From Nonlabens sp. Hel1_33_55 (GTDB lineage: Bacteria; Bacteroidota; Bacteroidia; Flavobacteriales; Flavobacteriaceae), in the NCBI RefSeq assembly GCF_900101765.1, contig NZ_LT627735.1, positions 186,001 to 250,000 on the forward strand: a stretch of DNA of 64,000 bases, in the 5' to 3' direction. Below are positions 25,603 to 33,530 of the stretch, piece after piece. The notes under the pieces were generated by a model that saw nothing but the letters and a program-made list of their open reading frames with translations, made no database searches and was not told the DNA's origin. The translations under genes were made by a program, and so were the position numbers. The first letter of the stretch is position 1, and the number at the start of each line of letters is the position of its first letter.

Positions 25603-26679
25603 GTGAACAAATTCCACGACATACGATTATCAGAGGTTTACAAAGAAACCGAAGACACTACAGTACTTGCTTTTGATGTGCCTGAAGAGCTAAGATCTGA
25701 CTTTGATTACCGTCAAGGACAGTTTTTGACCTTGAGGGCAACTATCAATGGCGAAGACGTGAGACGCAGCTATTCGTTGTGTAGCAGTCCGCTGGATCAA
25801 GAGTGGAAAGTGGCCGTCAAAGAAATATTTGAAGGGAAGTTTTCTACCTATGTCAATCGTGAACTTAAAACCGGAGACACATTGCAAGTTGCTGCTCCTA
25901 GCGGTGATTTCGGGATTGAATGCGTCGATGAAAAGCAGACTAAAAACTATATTGCTTTTGCTGCTGGTAGTGGTATCACGCCTATGTTGAGTATTATTAA
26001 GACGCATTTACAAAGCGAGCCAAATGCCAAATTCAAGTTATTCTACTTGAACCGCACGGCAAAATCCATTATCTTCAAAGAAGAGATTGAGGCTCTGAAA
26101 AACAAATACTTAAGTAGGTTTGAAGTCTTTTATTTTTTGAGCAGAGAGCATAGAGATATCCCTTTGTTCAATGGAAGATTTGACAAAGAGAAATTACAAC
26201 AGCTGACTCAAACTTTGATAAATGCTCCGCATACAGATGAAGCTTTTATTTGCGGTCCAGAAGAGATGATTTTCTTGATTAGGGACGAATTGGTTGCCGC
26301 TGGAATGGAGAAAGAAAATGTTCATTTCGAACTGTTTGTGAGTGGTTTGAGTGATGCAGACAAAGCCAGAGCAGCCGCTGCACTAGAGAAAAAGGTTCAA
26401 GGTGTAGACGTGACCATTATTGATGGTAGTAAAGAGTTCCATTTTGTTTTGGCAGATGAATTTGACAACGTTCTCGATGGAGCGATAGCCGCTGGTGCAG
26501 ATTTACCATACGCCTGCAAAGGTGGCGTTTGCAGCACATGTAAATGCAAGGTAGAAGAAGGAAGTGTTGAGATGAAAGTCAATTATGCATTGAGTGATGA
26601 TGAGGTGGCAAAAGGCTACGTGTTAAGTTGTGTAAGCGTACCCACCAGTAAGAAATTAGTAGTGAATTATGATGTTTGA
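25603..26679 (+). CDS. paaE: Phenylacetyl-CoA epoxidase reductase subunit PaaE
   Basis: A 358-residue electron-transfer protein passing electrons from NADPH to the PaaAC oxygenase. Domains: FAD-binding (about 1-105, DYRQGQFLTLRA and RRSYSLCSS), NAD-binding (about 110-235, FAAGSGITPMLSI and FICGPEEMI), and a C-terminal plant-type 2Fe-2S ferredoxin domain with Cys305, Cys310, Cys313 (ACKGGVCSTCKC) and a fourth cysteine in VLSCVSVP. Start is a GTG. It leads the paa cluster, directly behind the operator, but 200 bases of repeats separate it from paaA. Confidence 0.93.
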   Translation: MNKFHDIRLSEVYKETEDTTVLAFDVPEELRSDFDYRQGQFLTLRATINGEDVRRSYSLCSSPLDQEWKVAVKEIFEGKFSTYVNRELKTGDTLQVAAPSGDFGIECVDEKQTKNYIAFAAGSGITPMLSIIKTHLQSEPNAKFKLFYLNRTAKSIIFKEEIEALKNKYLSRFEVFYFLSREHRDIPLFNGRFDKEKLQQLTQTLINAPHTDEAFICGPEEMIFLIRDELVAAGMEKENVHFELFVSGLSDADKARAAAALEKKVQGVDVTIIDGSKEFHFVLADEFDNVLDGAIAAGADLPYACKGGVCSTCKCKVEEGSVEMKVNYALSDDEVAKGYVLSCVSVPTSKKLVVNYDV

Positions 26680-26680
26680 T

Positions 26681-26707
26681 GTCATGCTGAACTCGTTTCA
26701 GCATCTC
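26681..26707. repeat. Single REP-like hairpin
   Basis: GTCATGCTGA closing in TCAGCATCTC just after the paaE stop; only the left half of the paired element. Confidence 0.75.
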
Positions 26708-26738
26708 AATAATTAAATAACGATGTTGAAGTTTAGTT

Positions 26739-26754
26739 CGCTTTCGCGAAAGCG
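26739..26754. repeat. 16-bp dispersed palindrome, exact
   Basis: Intergenic between paaE and paaA. Confidence 0.95.
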
Positions 26755-26786
26755 AGATCACGAGAAACACGTTAACAAGAAAGTAA

Positions 26787-26811
26787 GCAAAGCCGTCCTG
26801 TGATGGCTTGA
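26787..26811. repeat. Degenerate GTCAAGCC-type hairpin repeat
   Basis: GCAAAGCCGTCCTGTGATGG followed by CTTGA; a decayed copy, reverse orientation, of the hairpin seen at 27849 and 39541. Confidence 0.5.
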
Positions 26812-26845
26812 AGATAAAAGAAATAGTAGGCATCGAATCAAAGAG

Positions 26846-26865
26846 ATTCCTGCCTGCGCAGGAAT
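26846..26865. repeat. Short hairpin repeat
   Basis: ATTCCTGCCTGCGCAGGAAT: perfect 8-base arms around CTGC, 15 bases before paaA. Confidence 0.7.
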
Positions 26866-26880
26866 TAAAAAATAGAAACC

Positions 26881-27843
26881 ATGAGCGAAGCAGAAATCAA
26901 GAGTTTAGAAGAGCAATTTGATGCAAAAATTGCCCGTGACGAGAAAATCGAGCCCAAAGACTGGATGCCAGAAAAATATCGTAAAACGCACATACGCCAG
27001 ATTTCCCAGCATGCGCATTCTGAAATTGTAGGGATGTTGCCAGAAGGGAATTGGATTACTCGTGCTCCATCTTTACGACGTAAAGTGGCTTTGCTTGCCA
27101 AGGTTCAAGATGAGGCTGGACATGGTTTGTATTTATACAGCGCTTGTGAGACTTTAGGCATCACGCGTGAGCAGATGTATGAAGATTTGCATTCAGGTAA
27201 AGCAAAATATTCCTCCATCTTTAATTACCCAACGGTTACTTGGGCCGATATGGGTGCTATAGGTTGGTTAGTTGATGGTGCAGCAATTATCAATCAAGTA
27301 CCGTTATGTAATACGTCTTTCGGACCTTATGCTCGTGCGATGGTGCGTGTGTGCAAGGAAGAAAGTTTTCACCAGCGTCAAGGTTACGAAATCATGTTAT
27401 CCTTATGTAATGGTAGTGAAGAGCAAAAAGCTATGGCTCAAGATGCATTGAATCGTTGGTGGTGGCCATCACTAATGATGCTAGGCCCAACAGATGCAGA
27501 AAGTACGCACACAGAACAATCCATGAAATGGAAGCTGAAACGTAAAACCAATGACGAATTACGTCAGCAGTTTATTGATCAAACTGTACCACAAGCAGAT
27601 ATTTTAGGCTTGACCATTCCAGACACCGATTTGAAATGGAATGAAGAGACAGGACATTATGATTTTGGCGAGATCAATTGGGATGAATTTTGGCAAGTAG
27701 TAAAAGGCCACGGACCAATGAACAAGTCAAGACTGGATGCAAGACGTAATGCTTGGGAAGGTGGATCTTGGGTGCGTGAAGCAGCTACGGCTTATGCAGA
27801 CAAGCAACGAGCGAGAAAAGAACAAGCAGTGCAAGTATCATAA
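26881..27843 (+). CDS. paaA: Phenylacetyl-CoA 1,2-epoxidase catalytic subunit PaaA
   Basis: A 320-residue diiron oxygenase subunit that epoxidises the ring of phenylacetyl-CoA. The carboxylate and histidine ligands of the diiron site are visible in VQDEAGHG (ExxH, about residues 77-80) and CKEESFHQRQGYE (ExxH, about 159-163). Length and order match the family. It is followed at 58 bases by paaB with a REP-like hairpin in between. Confidence 0.95.
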   Translation: MSEAEIKSLEEQFDAKIARDEKIEPKDWMPEKYRKTHIRQISQHAHSEIVGMLPEGNWITRAPSLRRKVALLAKVQDEAGHGLYLYSACETLGITREQMYEDLHSGKAKYSSIFNYPTVTWADMGAIGWLVDGAAIINQVPLCNTSFGPYARAMVRVCKEESFHQRQGYEIMLSLCNGSEEQKAMAQDALNRWWWPSLMMLGPTDAESTHTEQSMKWKLKRKTNDELRQQFIDQTVPQADILGLTIPDTDLKWNEETGHYDFGEINWDEFWQVVKGHGPMNKSRLDARRNAWEGGSWVREAATAYADKQRARKEQAVQVS

Positions 27844-27848
27844 ACTAA

Positions 27849-27875
27849 GTCAAGCCGTCGCAGGACGGCTTCGCT
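27849..27875. repeat. GTCAAGCC-type REP-like hairpin
   Basis: AAGCCGTCGCAGGACGGCTT with GTC before and CGCT after, in the paaA-paaB gap. Copies at 39541 (same orientation) and 39941, 40019, 43071 (reverse). Confidence 0.85.
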
Positions 27876-27901
27876 ATTTATAACATATATAGATTTAGGA
27901 A

Positions 27902-28192
27902 ATGTCAGATAAAAGAGAAATTCCACTTTGGGAAGTATTTATAAGATCTAAAAATGGTCTGGAGCACCGTCATTGCGGTAGCCTCCATGCCGAAGATGCA
28001 GAAATGGCCATGAACAATGCTCGCGATGTCTACACAAGACGTAATGAAGGCGTCAGCATTTGGGTAGTGGAATCTACCAACATCACCGCAAGCAGTCCTG
28101 AGGATAGCGGTTCTCTATTTGAACCAGCTAACGATAAGGTCTATAGACATCCTACTTTTTATGAGTTGCCTGATGAACTTAAACATATGTAG
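27902..28192 (+). CDS. paaB: Phenylacetyl-CoA epoxidase subunit PaaB
   Basis: A 96-residue small subunit of the PaaABCE complex, thought to bridge the catalytic and reductase parts. Characteristic segments are PLWEVFIRSKNGLEHRHCGSLHA, AMNNARDVYTRR and the C-terminal YRHPTFYELPDE. Complete. It is followed by an intruding four-helix-bundle ORF instead of paaC. Confidence 0.93.
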   Translation: MSDKREIPLWEVFIRSKNGLEHRHCGSLHAEDAEMAMNNARDVYTRRNEGVSIWVVESTNITASSPEDSGSLFEPANDKVYRHPTFYELPDELKHM

Positions 28193-28195
28193 TTC

Positions 28196-28225
28196 GAAAA
28201 ATAAAAATAAAAGGAAAAATAAAAG
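28196..28225 (+). repeat. Left arm of inverted repeat bracketing the first four-helix-bundle ORF
   Basis: An A-rich block containing AAAAGGAAAAATAAAAG. It matches the reverse complement of 28601-28633 (AAAATGAAAAATAAAATG) at about 20 of 22 bases. Confidence 0.6.
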
Positions 28226-28234
28226 AAATTTAAA

Positions 28235-28582
28235 ATGGGCGATAAACCTTACGATGTCGAAGAACGACTAATTGAGTTTGCAGCGCAGGTTACGATAGAA
28301 TTTAAATTTCCTCTTAAAAATTATGCTTCAAAATATTATGCAGAGCAACTTATCAGATCATCGGGTAGTTCCGCTCTGAATTATGGCGAGTTTGCTGGAG
28401 CATCAACGATAAAGGACAGAGCGAATAAATTAAGAATCGCCTTCAAGGAAATGAAGGAATGTCATAACAACCTGCGCATTCAGCAACGAGCTAAGTTATT
28501 GAAAGAAAAACAAGTGGATTTGATAGATGAATCTTTACAGCTTTGTAAAATCCTATCCACAATTATTAAGAACCTAAAATAA
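28235..28582 (+). CDS. Four-helix-bundle protein (23S rRNA intervening-sequence protein family), copy 1
   Basis: A 115-residue protein of the S23/IVP family (PF05635-type), first known from ORFs inside intervening sequences of 23S rRNA and related to the DGR accessory protein Avd. Visible features: ERLIEFAAQVTIEF, the family core EQLIRSSGSSALNYGEFAGA and long helices (KLRIAFKEMKECHNNLRI). It interrupts the paaB-paaC pair, is bracketed by A-rich inverted repeats, and shares only the family core with the two other copies at 31961 and 34000. It has no expected role in phenylacetate catabolism. Confidence 0.85.
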   Translation: MGDKPYDVEERLIEFAAQVTIEFKFPLKNYASKYYAEQLIRSSGSSALNYGEFAGASTIKDRANKLRIAFKEMKECHNNLRIQQRAKLLKEKQVDLIDESLQLCKILSTIIKNLK

Positions 28583-28600
28583 TATTGAAATCTAGCGAAG

Positions 28601-28633
28601 CTTATTTTTCATTTTATTTTTCATTTTATTTTT
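28601..28633 (+). repeat. Right arm of inverted repeat bracketing the first four-helix-bundle ORF
   Basis: Repeats of ATTTTATTTTTC run to the base before the paaC ATG. It is complementary to the A-rich arm at 28196-28225. Confidence 0.6.
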
Positions 28634-29437
28634 ATGGCGAAACCAATAAAAGAATTAAACCCAACTTTCCTAGAATCAAAGGAAAACAAACAACTCCTAA
28701 TAAATTACTTATTAGGAGTAGCTGATAATTACTTGATTCTTGGTCAGCGATTGGGCGAGCTTTGTGGTCATGGGCCTAATCTAGAACCAGACATTGCAAT
28801 TACCAATATATCGCTGGATCTATTGGGACAGGTGCGCAGTTACTACCAATACATTGCACAGTTGAAAGGTGATAAAACGACTGAAGACGATATTGCCTTT
28901 TTGCGAACTGAACGCGAATACAAAAATGTATTATTGGTAGAGCAACCCAATACAGATTTCGCTTACGTGATCGTACGTCAATATTTCTTTGATGTTTACA
29001 ATCAGCTTTTCCTAAACGCGCTACAGCAAAGTGCTGATGAAACTTTGAGAGCGCTAGCTTTTAAAGGAATAAAGGAAGCGAGTTATCACGAGCGTTTTTC
29101 TGGTGACTGGCTCAAGCGTTTGGGTGACGGAACCGAAGAGAGCAAGGCCAAAGCTCAAGAAGCGGTCAATAATCTTTGGATTTTCACAGATGAGCTTTTC
29201 CACAAAATGGAGGCTGATACCGCAATGGTAGAAGCTGGAGTTGCTCCAGATATGCTGCAGCTAAAGGAATATTATTACGAGAAAATAGAAGAACAACTGA
29301 CGATAGCAACCTTAGGTATTCCAGAAGTAGAATACTTTCAGAAAGGCGGTAAGCAAGGCATTCACAGTGAGCATATGGGATATTTATTAAGTGAGATGCA
29401 ATACATGCAGCGCACGTATCCTAATTCGCGCTGGTAA
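28634..29437 (+). CDS. paaC: Phenylacetyl-CoA epoxidase structural subunit PaaC
   Basis: A 267-residue ferritin-like partner of PaaA, needed for the stability of the heteromer. Family segments include LGVADNYLILGQRLGELCGHGP, DISLDLLGQ-like NISLDLLGQVRSYYQYIAQL, and ASYHERFSGDWLKRLGDGTEES. Complete. The ATG immediately follows a T-rich inverted-repeat arm. Confidence 0.94.
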   Translation: MAKPIKELNPTFLESKENKQLLINYLLGVADNYLILGQRLGELCGHGPNLEPDIAITNISLDLLGQVRSYYQYIAQLKGDKTTEDDIAFLRTEREYKNVLLVEQPNTDFAYVIVRQYFFDVYNQLFLNALQQSADETLRALAFKGIKEASYHERFSGDWLKRLGDGTEESKAKAQEAVNNLWIFTDELFHKMEADTAMVEAGVAPDMLQLKEYYYEKIEEQLTIATLGIPEVEYFQKGGKQGIHSEHMGYLLSEMQYMQRTYPNSRW

Positions 29438-29448
29438 TTTTAATATTT

Positions 29449-29468
29449 GTTCGAGCGTAGTCGAGAAC
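29449..29468. repeat. GAGCGTAGTCGA-type Bacteroidetes repeat
   Basis: GTTCGAGCGTAGTCGAGAAC followed by TTTTT, between paaC and paaD. The reading frame of paaD is open through it, which makes the upstream GTT/ATG start look longer than it is. Confidence 0.75.
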
Positions 29469-29497
29469 TTTTTAATAACGTCAAATCTATATTTCAA

Positions 29498-29995
29498 ATG
29501 ATCCAGAACTTCAACATAACTCCAGAACTCCAAGAAATTCTTGAATCCGTTATGGATCCAGAGATTCCTGTATTGAATGTGGTTGACCTGGGAGTGATCC
29601 GAGAGGTTAAGGTTGATGGGAAGGAAATTACTATCAAGTTAACACCTACCTATAGCGGTTGTCCAGCGATGGATGTGATAGGTGATGATTTGGAACGCGC
29701 TTTCGCGAAAGCGGGCTACACCACAAACGTACAACTCATTATGAGTCCGCCGTGGACTACAGATTGGATTACAGAACGTGGTCGCAAGGCTCTGGAAAAG
29801 TACGGTATCGCTGCACCATTGGAAGAATCTGCAGACAAGGACGTATTATTAAACGATAAGAAATTAGTAAAATGTACCAATTGCGGTTCTAAAAACACCA
29901 AATTGGTCAGCCAATTCGGTTCCACAGCTTGCAAGGCAATGTTTCAATGTGAGGATTGCCAGGAGCCATTTGATTATTTTAAATGTTTGAAATAA
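29498..29995 (+). CDS. paaD: Phenylacetate pathway Fe-S maturation factor PaaD
   Basis: A 165-residue MIP18-type (DUF59) protein required to mature the epoxidase. The N-terminal domain has ESVMDPEIPVLNVVDLGVI and PTYSGCPAMDVI with the conserved cysteine; the C-terminus has a zinc-ribbon-like set (CTNCGSK, ACKAMFQCEDC). The ATG at 29498 is chosen because the longer frame from 29447 runs through an intergenic repeat. A palindrome encodes AFAKA near residue 68, between the two domains of the PaaD fold. Confidence 0.93.
   Translation: MIQNFNITPELQEILESVMDPEIPVLNVVDLGVIREVKVDGKEITIKLTPTYSGCPAMDVIGDDLERAFAKAGYTTNVQLIMSPPWTTDWITERGRKALEKYGIAAPLEESADKDVLLNDKKLVKCTNCGSKNTKLVSQFGSTACKAMFQCEDCQEPFDYFKCLK
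29698..29713. repeat. 16-bp dispersed palindrome, exact
   Basis: Inside paaD, AFAKA frame. Confidence 0.95.
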
Positions 29996-29998
29996 TCC

Positions 29999-30014
29999 TG
30001 CTTTCGCGAAAGCG
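29999..30014. repeat. 16-bp palindrome, one mismatch
   Basis: TGCTTTCGCGAAAGCG, 4 bases after the paaD stop. Confidence 0.85.
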
Positions 30015-30082
30015 GAACAATTTTCAACCTTAATTTCAAAGATTAAAAAATGCCGTACACTCACGGTTAGATCCCAAATTAT

Positions 30083-30862
30083 ATGTCAGATTCCATCCAA
30101 CTAGAAATTAATAACGGCATTGCCGAAATTACATTCAACCGCCCTCAGGTCTTCAATTCCTTTAATAAGGAAATGGCCTTTGCGCTGCAAGACGCTCTAG
30201 ATCGTTGTAAGAAAGATGATGTGAGAGCGGTAATGATTACAGGGAATGGCAAGGCATTTTGCGCAGGTCAAGACATTCAAGAAATTACAGATCCACAATT
30301 GAATCCAGGGTTTGAAGCTATTTTAGACGATCATTACAATCCAATTGTGGTAAAAATCCGCAATTTGGAAAAACCAGTTGTTGCGGCTGTAAATGGCGTT
30401 GCCGCTGGTGCTGGAGCCAACCTTGCATTGTGTTGTGATATTGTGATAGCGACTGAAAGTGCCGCTTTCATCCAGGCATTTTCCAAAATTGGTTTGATTC
30501 CAGATAGTGCTGGGACGTTCTTTTTGCCACGTCTTATCGGTTTTGGCAAAGCAAGTGCTGCCATGATGCTCGCCAATAAAATCACAGCAACTGAAGCTGA
30601 TCAATTGGGAATGATATACAAAGTAGTAAAAGATGAAGAGTTTCTCGCTTTCGCGAAAGCGACCACAGAAAAGCTTGCGTTGCTACCCACAAAAGCTTTG
30701 GCTAACACGAAACAAGCCTTGAACGAATCCATGAACAACAATCTAGAGCAACAATTAGCGCTAGAATCCAAATTACAAATCCAGAGCGCCAATACGGCCG
30801 ACTATGAAGAAGGTGTGGCAGCATTTATGGAGAAAAGAAAGCCGAATTTCAAAGGCAAATAG
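30083..30862 (+). CDS. paaG: Ring-1,2-epoxyphenylacetyl-CoA isomerase PaaG
   Basis: A 259-residue crotonase-family enzyme converting the epoxide to the seven-membered oxepin-CoA. The oxyanion-hole segments are AFCAGQDIQEI and GVAAGAGANLALCCD; the signature GLIPDSAGTFFLPRLIG is close to the PaaG GLIPDSGGT type and carries the aspartate used for isomerisation. Normal length. A palindrome encodes AFAKA near residue 190. Confidence 0.92.
   Translation: MSDSIQLEINNGIAEITFNRPQVFNSFNKEMAFALQDALDRCKKDDVRAVMITGNGKAFCAGQDIQEITDPQLNPGFEAILDDHYNPIVVKIRNLEKPVVAAVNGVAAGAGANLALCCDIVIATESAAFIQAFSKIGLIPDSAGTFFLPRLIGFGKASAAMMLANKITATEADQLGMIYKVVKDEEFLAFAKATTEKLALLPTKALANTKQALNESMNNNLEQQLALESKLQIQSANTADYEEGVAAFMEKRKPNFKGK
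30646..30661. repeat. 16-bp dispersed palindrome, exact
   Basis: Inside paaG, AFAKA frame. Confidence 0.95.
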
Positions 30863-30898
30863 TATTTACAACAATCACTTTCTAAACCGTTAATTTAA

Positions 30899-31909
30899 TT
30901 GGATAGCTTAACCCAAATCGTATTAGGAGCAGCAGTAGGCGAGGCTGTTTTGGGTCGCAAGATCGGCAATAAAGCGATGCTATATGGAGCGATTGCTGGC
31001 ACCATTCCAGATCTGGATGTGCTAGCAAGAAATTTTGTTGATACGATTACTGCAACCGAAGCGCACCGCGGCTTCAGTCACTCCATCCTGTTTTGCGTTC
31101 TTGTCGCACCGATTTTTGGCTGGTTGGTCAATAAGATAGAGGTCAAGAAAAAATTGGGATGGAAACCTTGGGCGTGGTTGTTCTTCTGGGGATTCTTCAC
31201 GCATCCGTTGCTTGATTGCTTTACAACTTGGGGAACGCAACTGTTCTGGCCATTTGACTGGAGAATTGCCTTCAACAGCATTTTTGTTATCGATCCGTTG
31301 TATACAATACCGTTTATGGTTTGTGTGATTTGGGCGATGTTTTTGAAGCGGACTTCCTCCAAACGCAGGAAAATTAATTGGGCAGGAATCATGATCAGTT
31401 CTACCTATCTGGCGCTGACGGTAGTTTTGAAATTGGTCGCTACTCAAAAATTTAAGGACAGATTAGATAGTCAAAACATAGAATACAAAGAGATATCCAC
31501 CAGACCTGCTGCATTCAATACTATTCTTTGGAATTCAAATGTTGAAACTGCGAATTCCTACTTGCTGGGTGACTATTCGTTTTTTGACACGCAACCCATC
31601 AAGTTTGATGATTATCCTAAGAATAGACGGGCAGAGCCTGTTTATGAATCGGCACAGGCAAGAGAAGATCTAGAAAGGTTGAAGGACATTGCTCAAGGCT
31701 GGTATTTGATGGAAAATAAAGATGGGCAGTGGTACTTCTACGACCTGAGATTTGGATTGAGACCTGTTAATGAGGAGGAAGAAGCGTTTGTATTTGCCTA
31801 TATTGTAGAAGAAGGTAAGGACGGCTTGATCGTAAATGAAACCGAAAAGAATCTAGAAGATGCTGGTTTGATTTTCAGTCAATTATGGCAGCGTACACAA
31901 GGCAATTAA
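30899..31909 (+). CDS. YdjM-like membrane-bound metal-dependent hydrolase
   Basis: A 336-residue membrane protein with about four to five transmembrane helices in its first half (for example WKPWAWLFFWGFFTHPLLDCF). The family motifs TIPDLDVL, HRGFSHS and THPLLDC supply the presumed metal-binding His and Asp residues of the YdjM/LexA-binding-type DUF457 family, biochemically obscure. The start is a TTG. It sits inside the paa cluster without obvious pathway link; expression with paaG is likely because of the short gap. Confidence 0.82.
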   Translation: MDSLTQIVLGAAVGEAVLGRKIGNKAMLYGAIAGTIPDLDVLARNFVDTITATEAHRGFSHSILFCVLVAPIFGWLVNKIEVKKKLGWKPWAWLFFWGFFTHPLLDCFTTWGTQLFWPFDWRIAFNSIFVIDPLYTIPFMVCVIWAMFLKRTSSKRRKINWAGIMISSTYLALTVVLKLVATQKFKDRLDSQNIEYKEISTRPAAFNTILWNSNVETANSYLLGDYSFFDTQPIKFDDYPKNRRAEPVYESAQAREDLERLKDIAQGWYLMENKDGQWYFYDLRFGLRPVNEEEEAFVFAYIVEEGKDGLIVNETEKNLEDAGLIFSQLWQRTQGN

Positions 31910-31925
31910 ATGATATCTGATTTAG

Positions 31926-31953
31926 GATATTTGATATTAGATTTTTGATTTAT
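31926..31953 (+). repeat. Left arm of inverted repeat bracketing the second four-helix-bundle ORF
   Basis: GATATTTGATATTAGATTTT continuing TGATTTAT. It matches the reverse complement of 32319-32346 at about 25 of 28 bases. Confidence 0.7.
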
Positions 31954-31960
31954 TACTTTT

Positions 31961-32314
31961 ATGAAAGCACAAGATTTAGAGGATAGATTGATAGAATTTG
32001 CAGTTTCGGTGATCAGAGCTTGTAAATTTTTGGATCAAAGTTTCGCTTCTCAGCATCTCTCAAAGCAACTGATCCGATCAACAACATCTGTCGCATTGAA
32101 TTATGGAGAGGCACGTGGTGGAGAATCTACCAGAGACTATTTGCACAAAATGAAAATTTGTCTCAAAGAATTAAGAGAGTCTTACATCAATTTAAAAATT
32201 CAAAAAGGTGCGGATCTAATAACTAATATTGAACTTATCGATTCCCTACTTGATGAAAACAATCAATTGATATCGATTTTTGTGGTCAGTATCAAAAACA
32301 CGAAGACTATATAG
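31961..32314 (+). CDS. Four-helix-bundle protein (23S rRNA intervening-sequence protein family), copy 2
   Basis: A 117-residue S23/IVP-family protein with the core KQLIRSTTSVALNYGEARGG and DYLHKMKICLKELRESYINLKI. It is clearly related to copy 1 (same motif order, DRLIEFAVSVIRACKF at the start) but diverged. It lies between the YdjM-like gene and paaH. The bracketing inverted repeats use a different sequence (GATTTTT-type) from that of copy 1, and the right arm reaches into the first codons of paaH. Confidence 0.85.
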   Translation: MKAQDLEDRLIEFAVSVIRACKFLDQSFASQHLSKQLIRSTTSVALNYGEARGGESTRDYLHKMKICLKELRESYINLKIQKGADLITNIELIDSLLDENNQLISIFVVSIKNTKTI

Positions 32315-32315
32315 A

Positions 32316-33530
32316 ATGACAAATCAAAAATCAAAAATCAAAAATCAAGATTCTTCAATCAATAGGGTAGGAATAATAGGCGCTGGAACTATGGGAAGCG
32401 GTATTGCTCAAGTGGCAGCTACAGCAGGATGTCAGGTTAAACTATTTGACCTGAATGAAGAACAATTGAAGAATGCAGAATTCGCTCTAGAAAAAATCTT
32501 AAGCCGATTGGTTCAGAAATCTAGAATTGATGAAACCGAAAAAAGTCGGATTCAAAGTAATATTCAATATGTCAACACGCTAGAAGATTTATCAGACAGC
32601 GACCTGACCATTGAGGCGATTGTTGAAAACCTTGAGGTAAAGAAAAAAGTCTTTGGCGAACTTGAAACCTTAGTATCCGCCGATTGTATCATTGCATCCA
32701 ACACCTCGAGTTTGAGTATTACCAGTATTGCCGCGTCGCTGGAAAATCCAGAACGCTGCTTAGGTATTCATTTTTTCAATCCAGCGCCATTGATGAAGCT
32801 CGTAGAGATCATTCCTGCAGTTCAAACTGATGAAAGTATCACTGACATGTGCGTCTCCACAATTAAAAATTGGGGTAAGACAACTGCAGTAGCAAAAGAT
32901 ACACCTGGGTTTATAGTCAATCGTGTAGCGAGACCTTTCTACAGTGAGGCTTTAAGAATGTATGAAGAAGGAATGGCAGAGGTTCCTATGCTGGATAAAA
33001 TTGTGCGACAAATGGGTTTCCGTATGGGGCCTTTTGAACTCATGGATTTTATAGGTCACGACGTAAATTATGTGGTAACCGAATCGGTTTTTGCGGCATT
33101 CTACTTTGATCCTCGATACAAACCGTCATTGACCCAAAAACGATTGGTAGAAGCAGGCTGGCTGGGAAGAAAATCAGGAAGAGGTTTTTACAAGTTTGAA
33201 GACGGTAACAAAATCGAACCAGACCACGATCCAGAAATGCTCACTGGCGCTGATATCAAAGCGATCCAAGACCGACTCTTAGTCATGCTTATCAATGAGG
33301 CCGCAGATGCATTATACTTGAAAATTGCTATCGCAAAAGATCTAGACAATGCAATGACCAAAGGTGTGAACTACCCTAAAGGATTACTCGCCTGGGCCGA
33401 TGAAAAAGGACTGCCCTGGTGTGTACAACAGCTAGATGCTTTGTATGATTTCTATAGAGAAGATCGCTACCGATGTTCACCTTTATTGCGCAGTAAGGCA
33501 AGTAAGAAAGAGAAGTTTTTTCCAGTATGA
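32316..33530 (+). CDS. paaH: 3-hydroxyacyl-CoA dehydrogenase PaaH
   Basis: A 404-residue NAD-dependent enzyme oxidising 3-hydroxyadipyl-CoA. Rossmann motif RVGIIGAGTMGSGIAQVAA, the catalytic region CLGIHFFNPAPLMKLVEIIP (His and neighbouring Asn) and the C-terminal dimerisation domain with MGPFELMDFIGHDV are present. The ATG at 32316 is used because the longer ORF from 32280 overlaps the preceding gene. Codons 3-11 are made of four AAATCAA heptamers, so the N-terminus NQKSKIKNQ is repeat-encoded. It overlaps paaI by 4 bases. Confidence 0.93.
   Translation: MTNQKSKIKNQDSSINRVGIIGAGTMGSGIAQVAATAGCQVKLFDLNEEQLKNAEFALEKILSRLVQKSRIDETEKSRIQSNIQYVNTLEDLSDSDLTIEAIVENLEVKKKVFGELETLVSADCIIASNTSSLSITSIAASLENPERCLGIHFFNPAPLMKLVEIIPAVQTDESITDMCVSTIKNWGKTTAVAKDTPGFIVNRVARPFYSEALRMYEEGMAEVPMLDKIVRQMGFRMGPFELMDFIGHDVNYVVTESVFAAFYFDPRYKPSLTQKRLVEAGWLGRKSGRGFYKFEDGNKIEPDHDPEMLTGADIKAIQDRLLVMLINEAADALYLKIAIAKDLDNAMTKGVNYPKGLLAWADEKGLPWCVQQLDALYDFYREDRYRCSPLLRSKASKKEKFFPV
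32321..32348 (+). repeat. Heptanucleotide tandem repeat (4 copies) in the paaH 5' end and right inverted-repeat arm
   Basis: AAATCAA repeated four times, immediately after the start codon of paaH. It also forms the right arm complementary to 31926-31953. Seven is not a multiple of three, so gain or loss of one unit shifts the frame. Confidence 0.85.

Noticed and set aside
29447..29497. Longer N-terminus of PaaD
   Set aside because: The 17 extra codons run through an intergenic repeat (GTTCGAGCGTAGTCGAGAAC) and have no family match.
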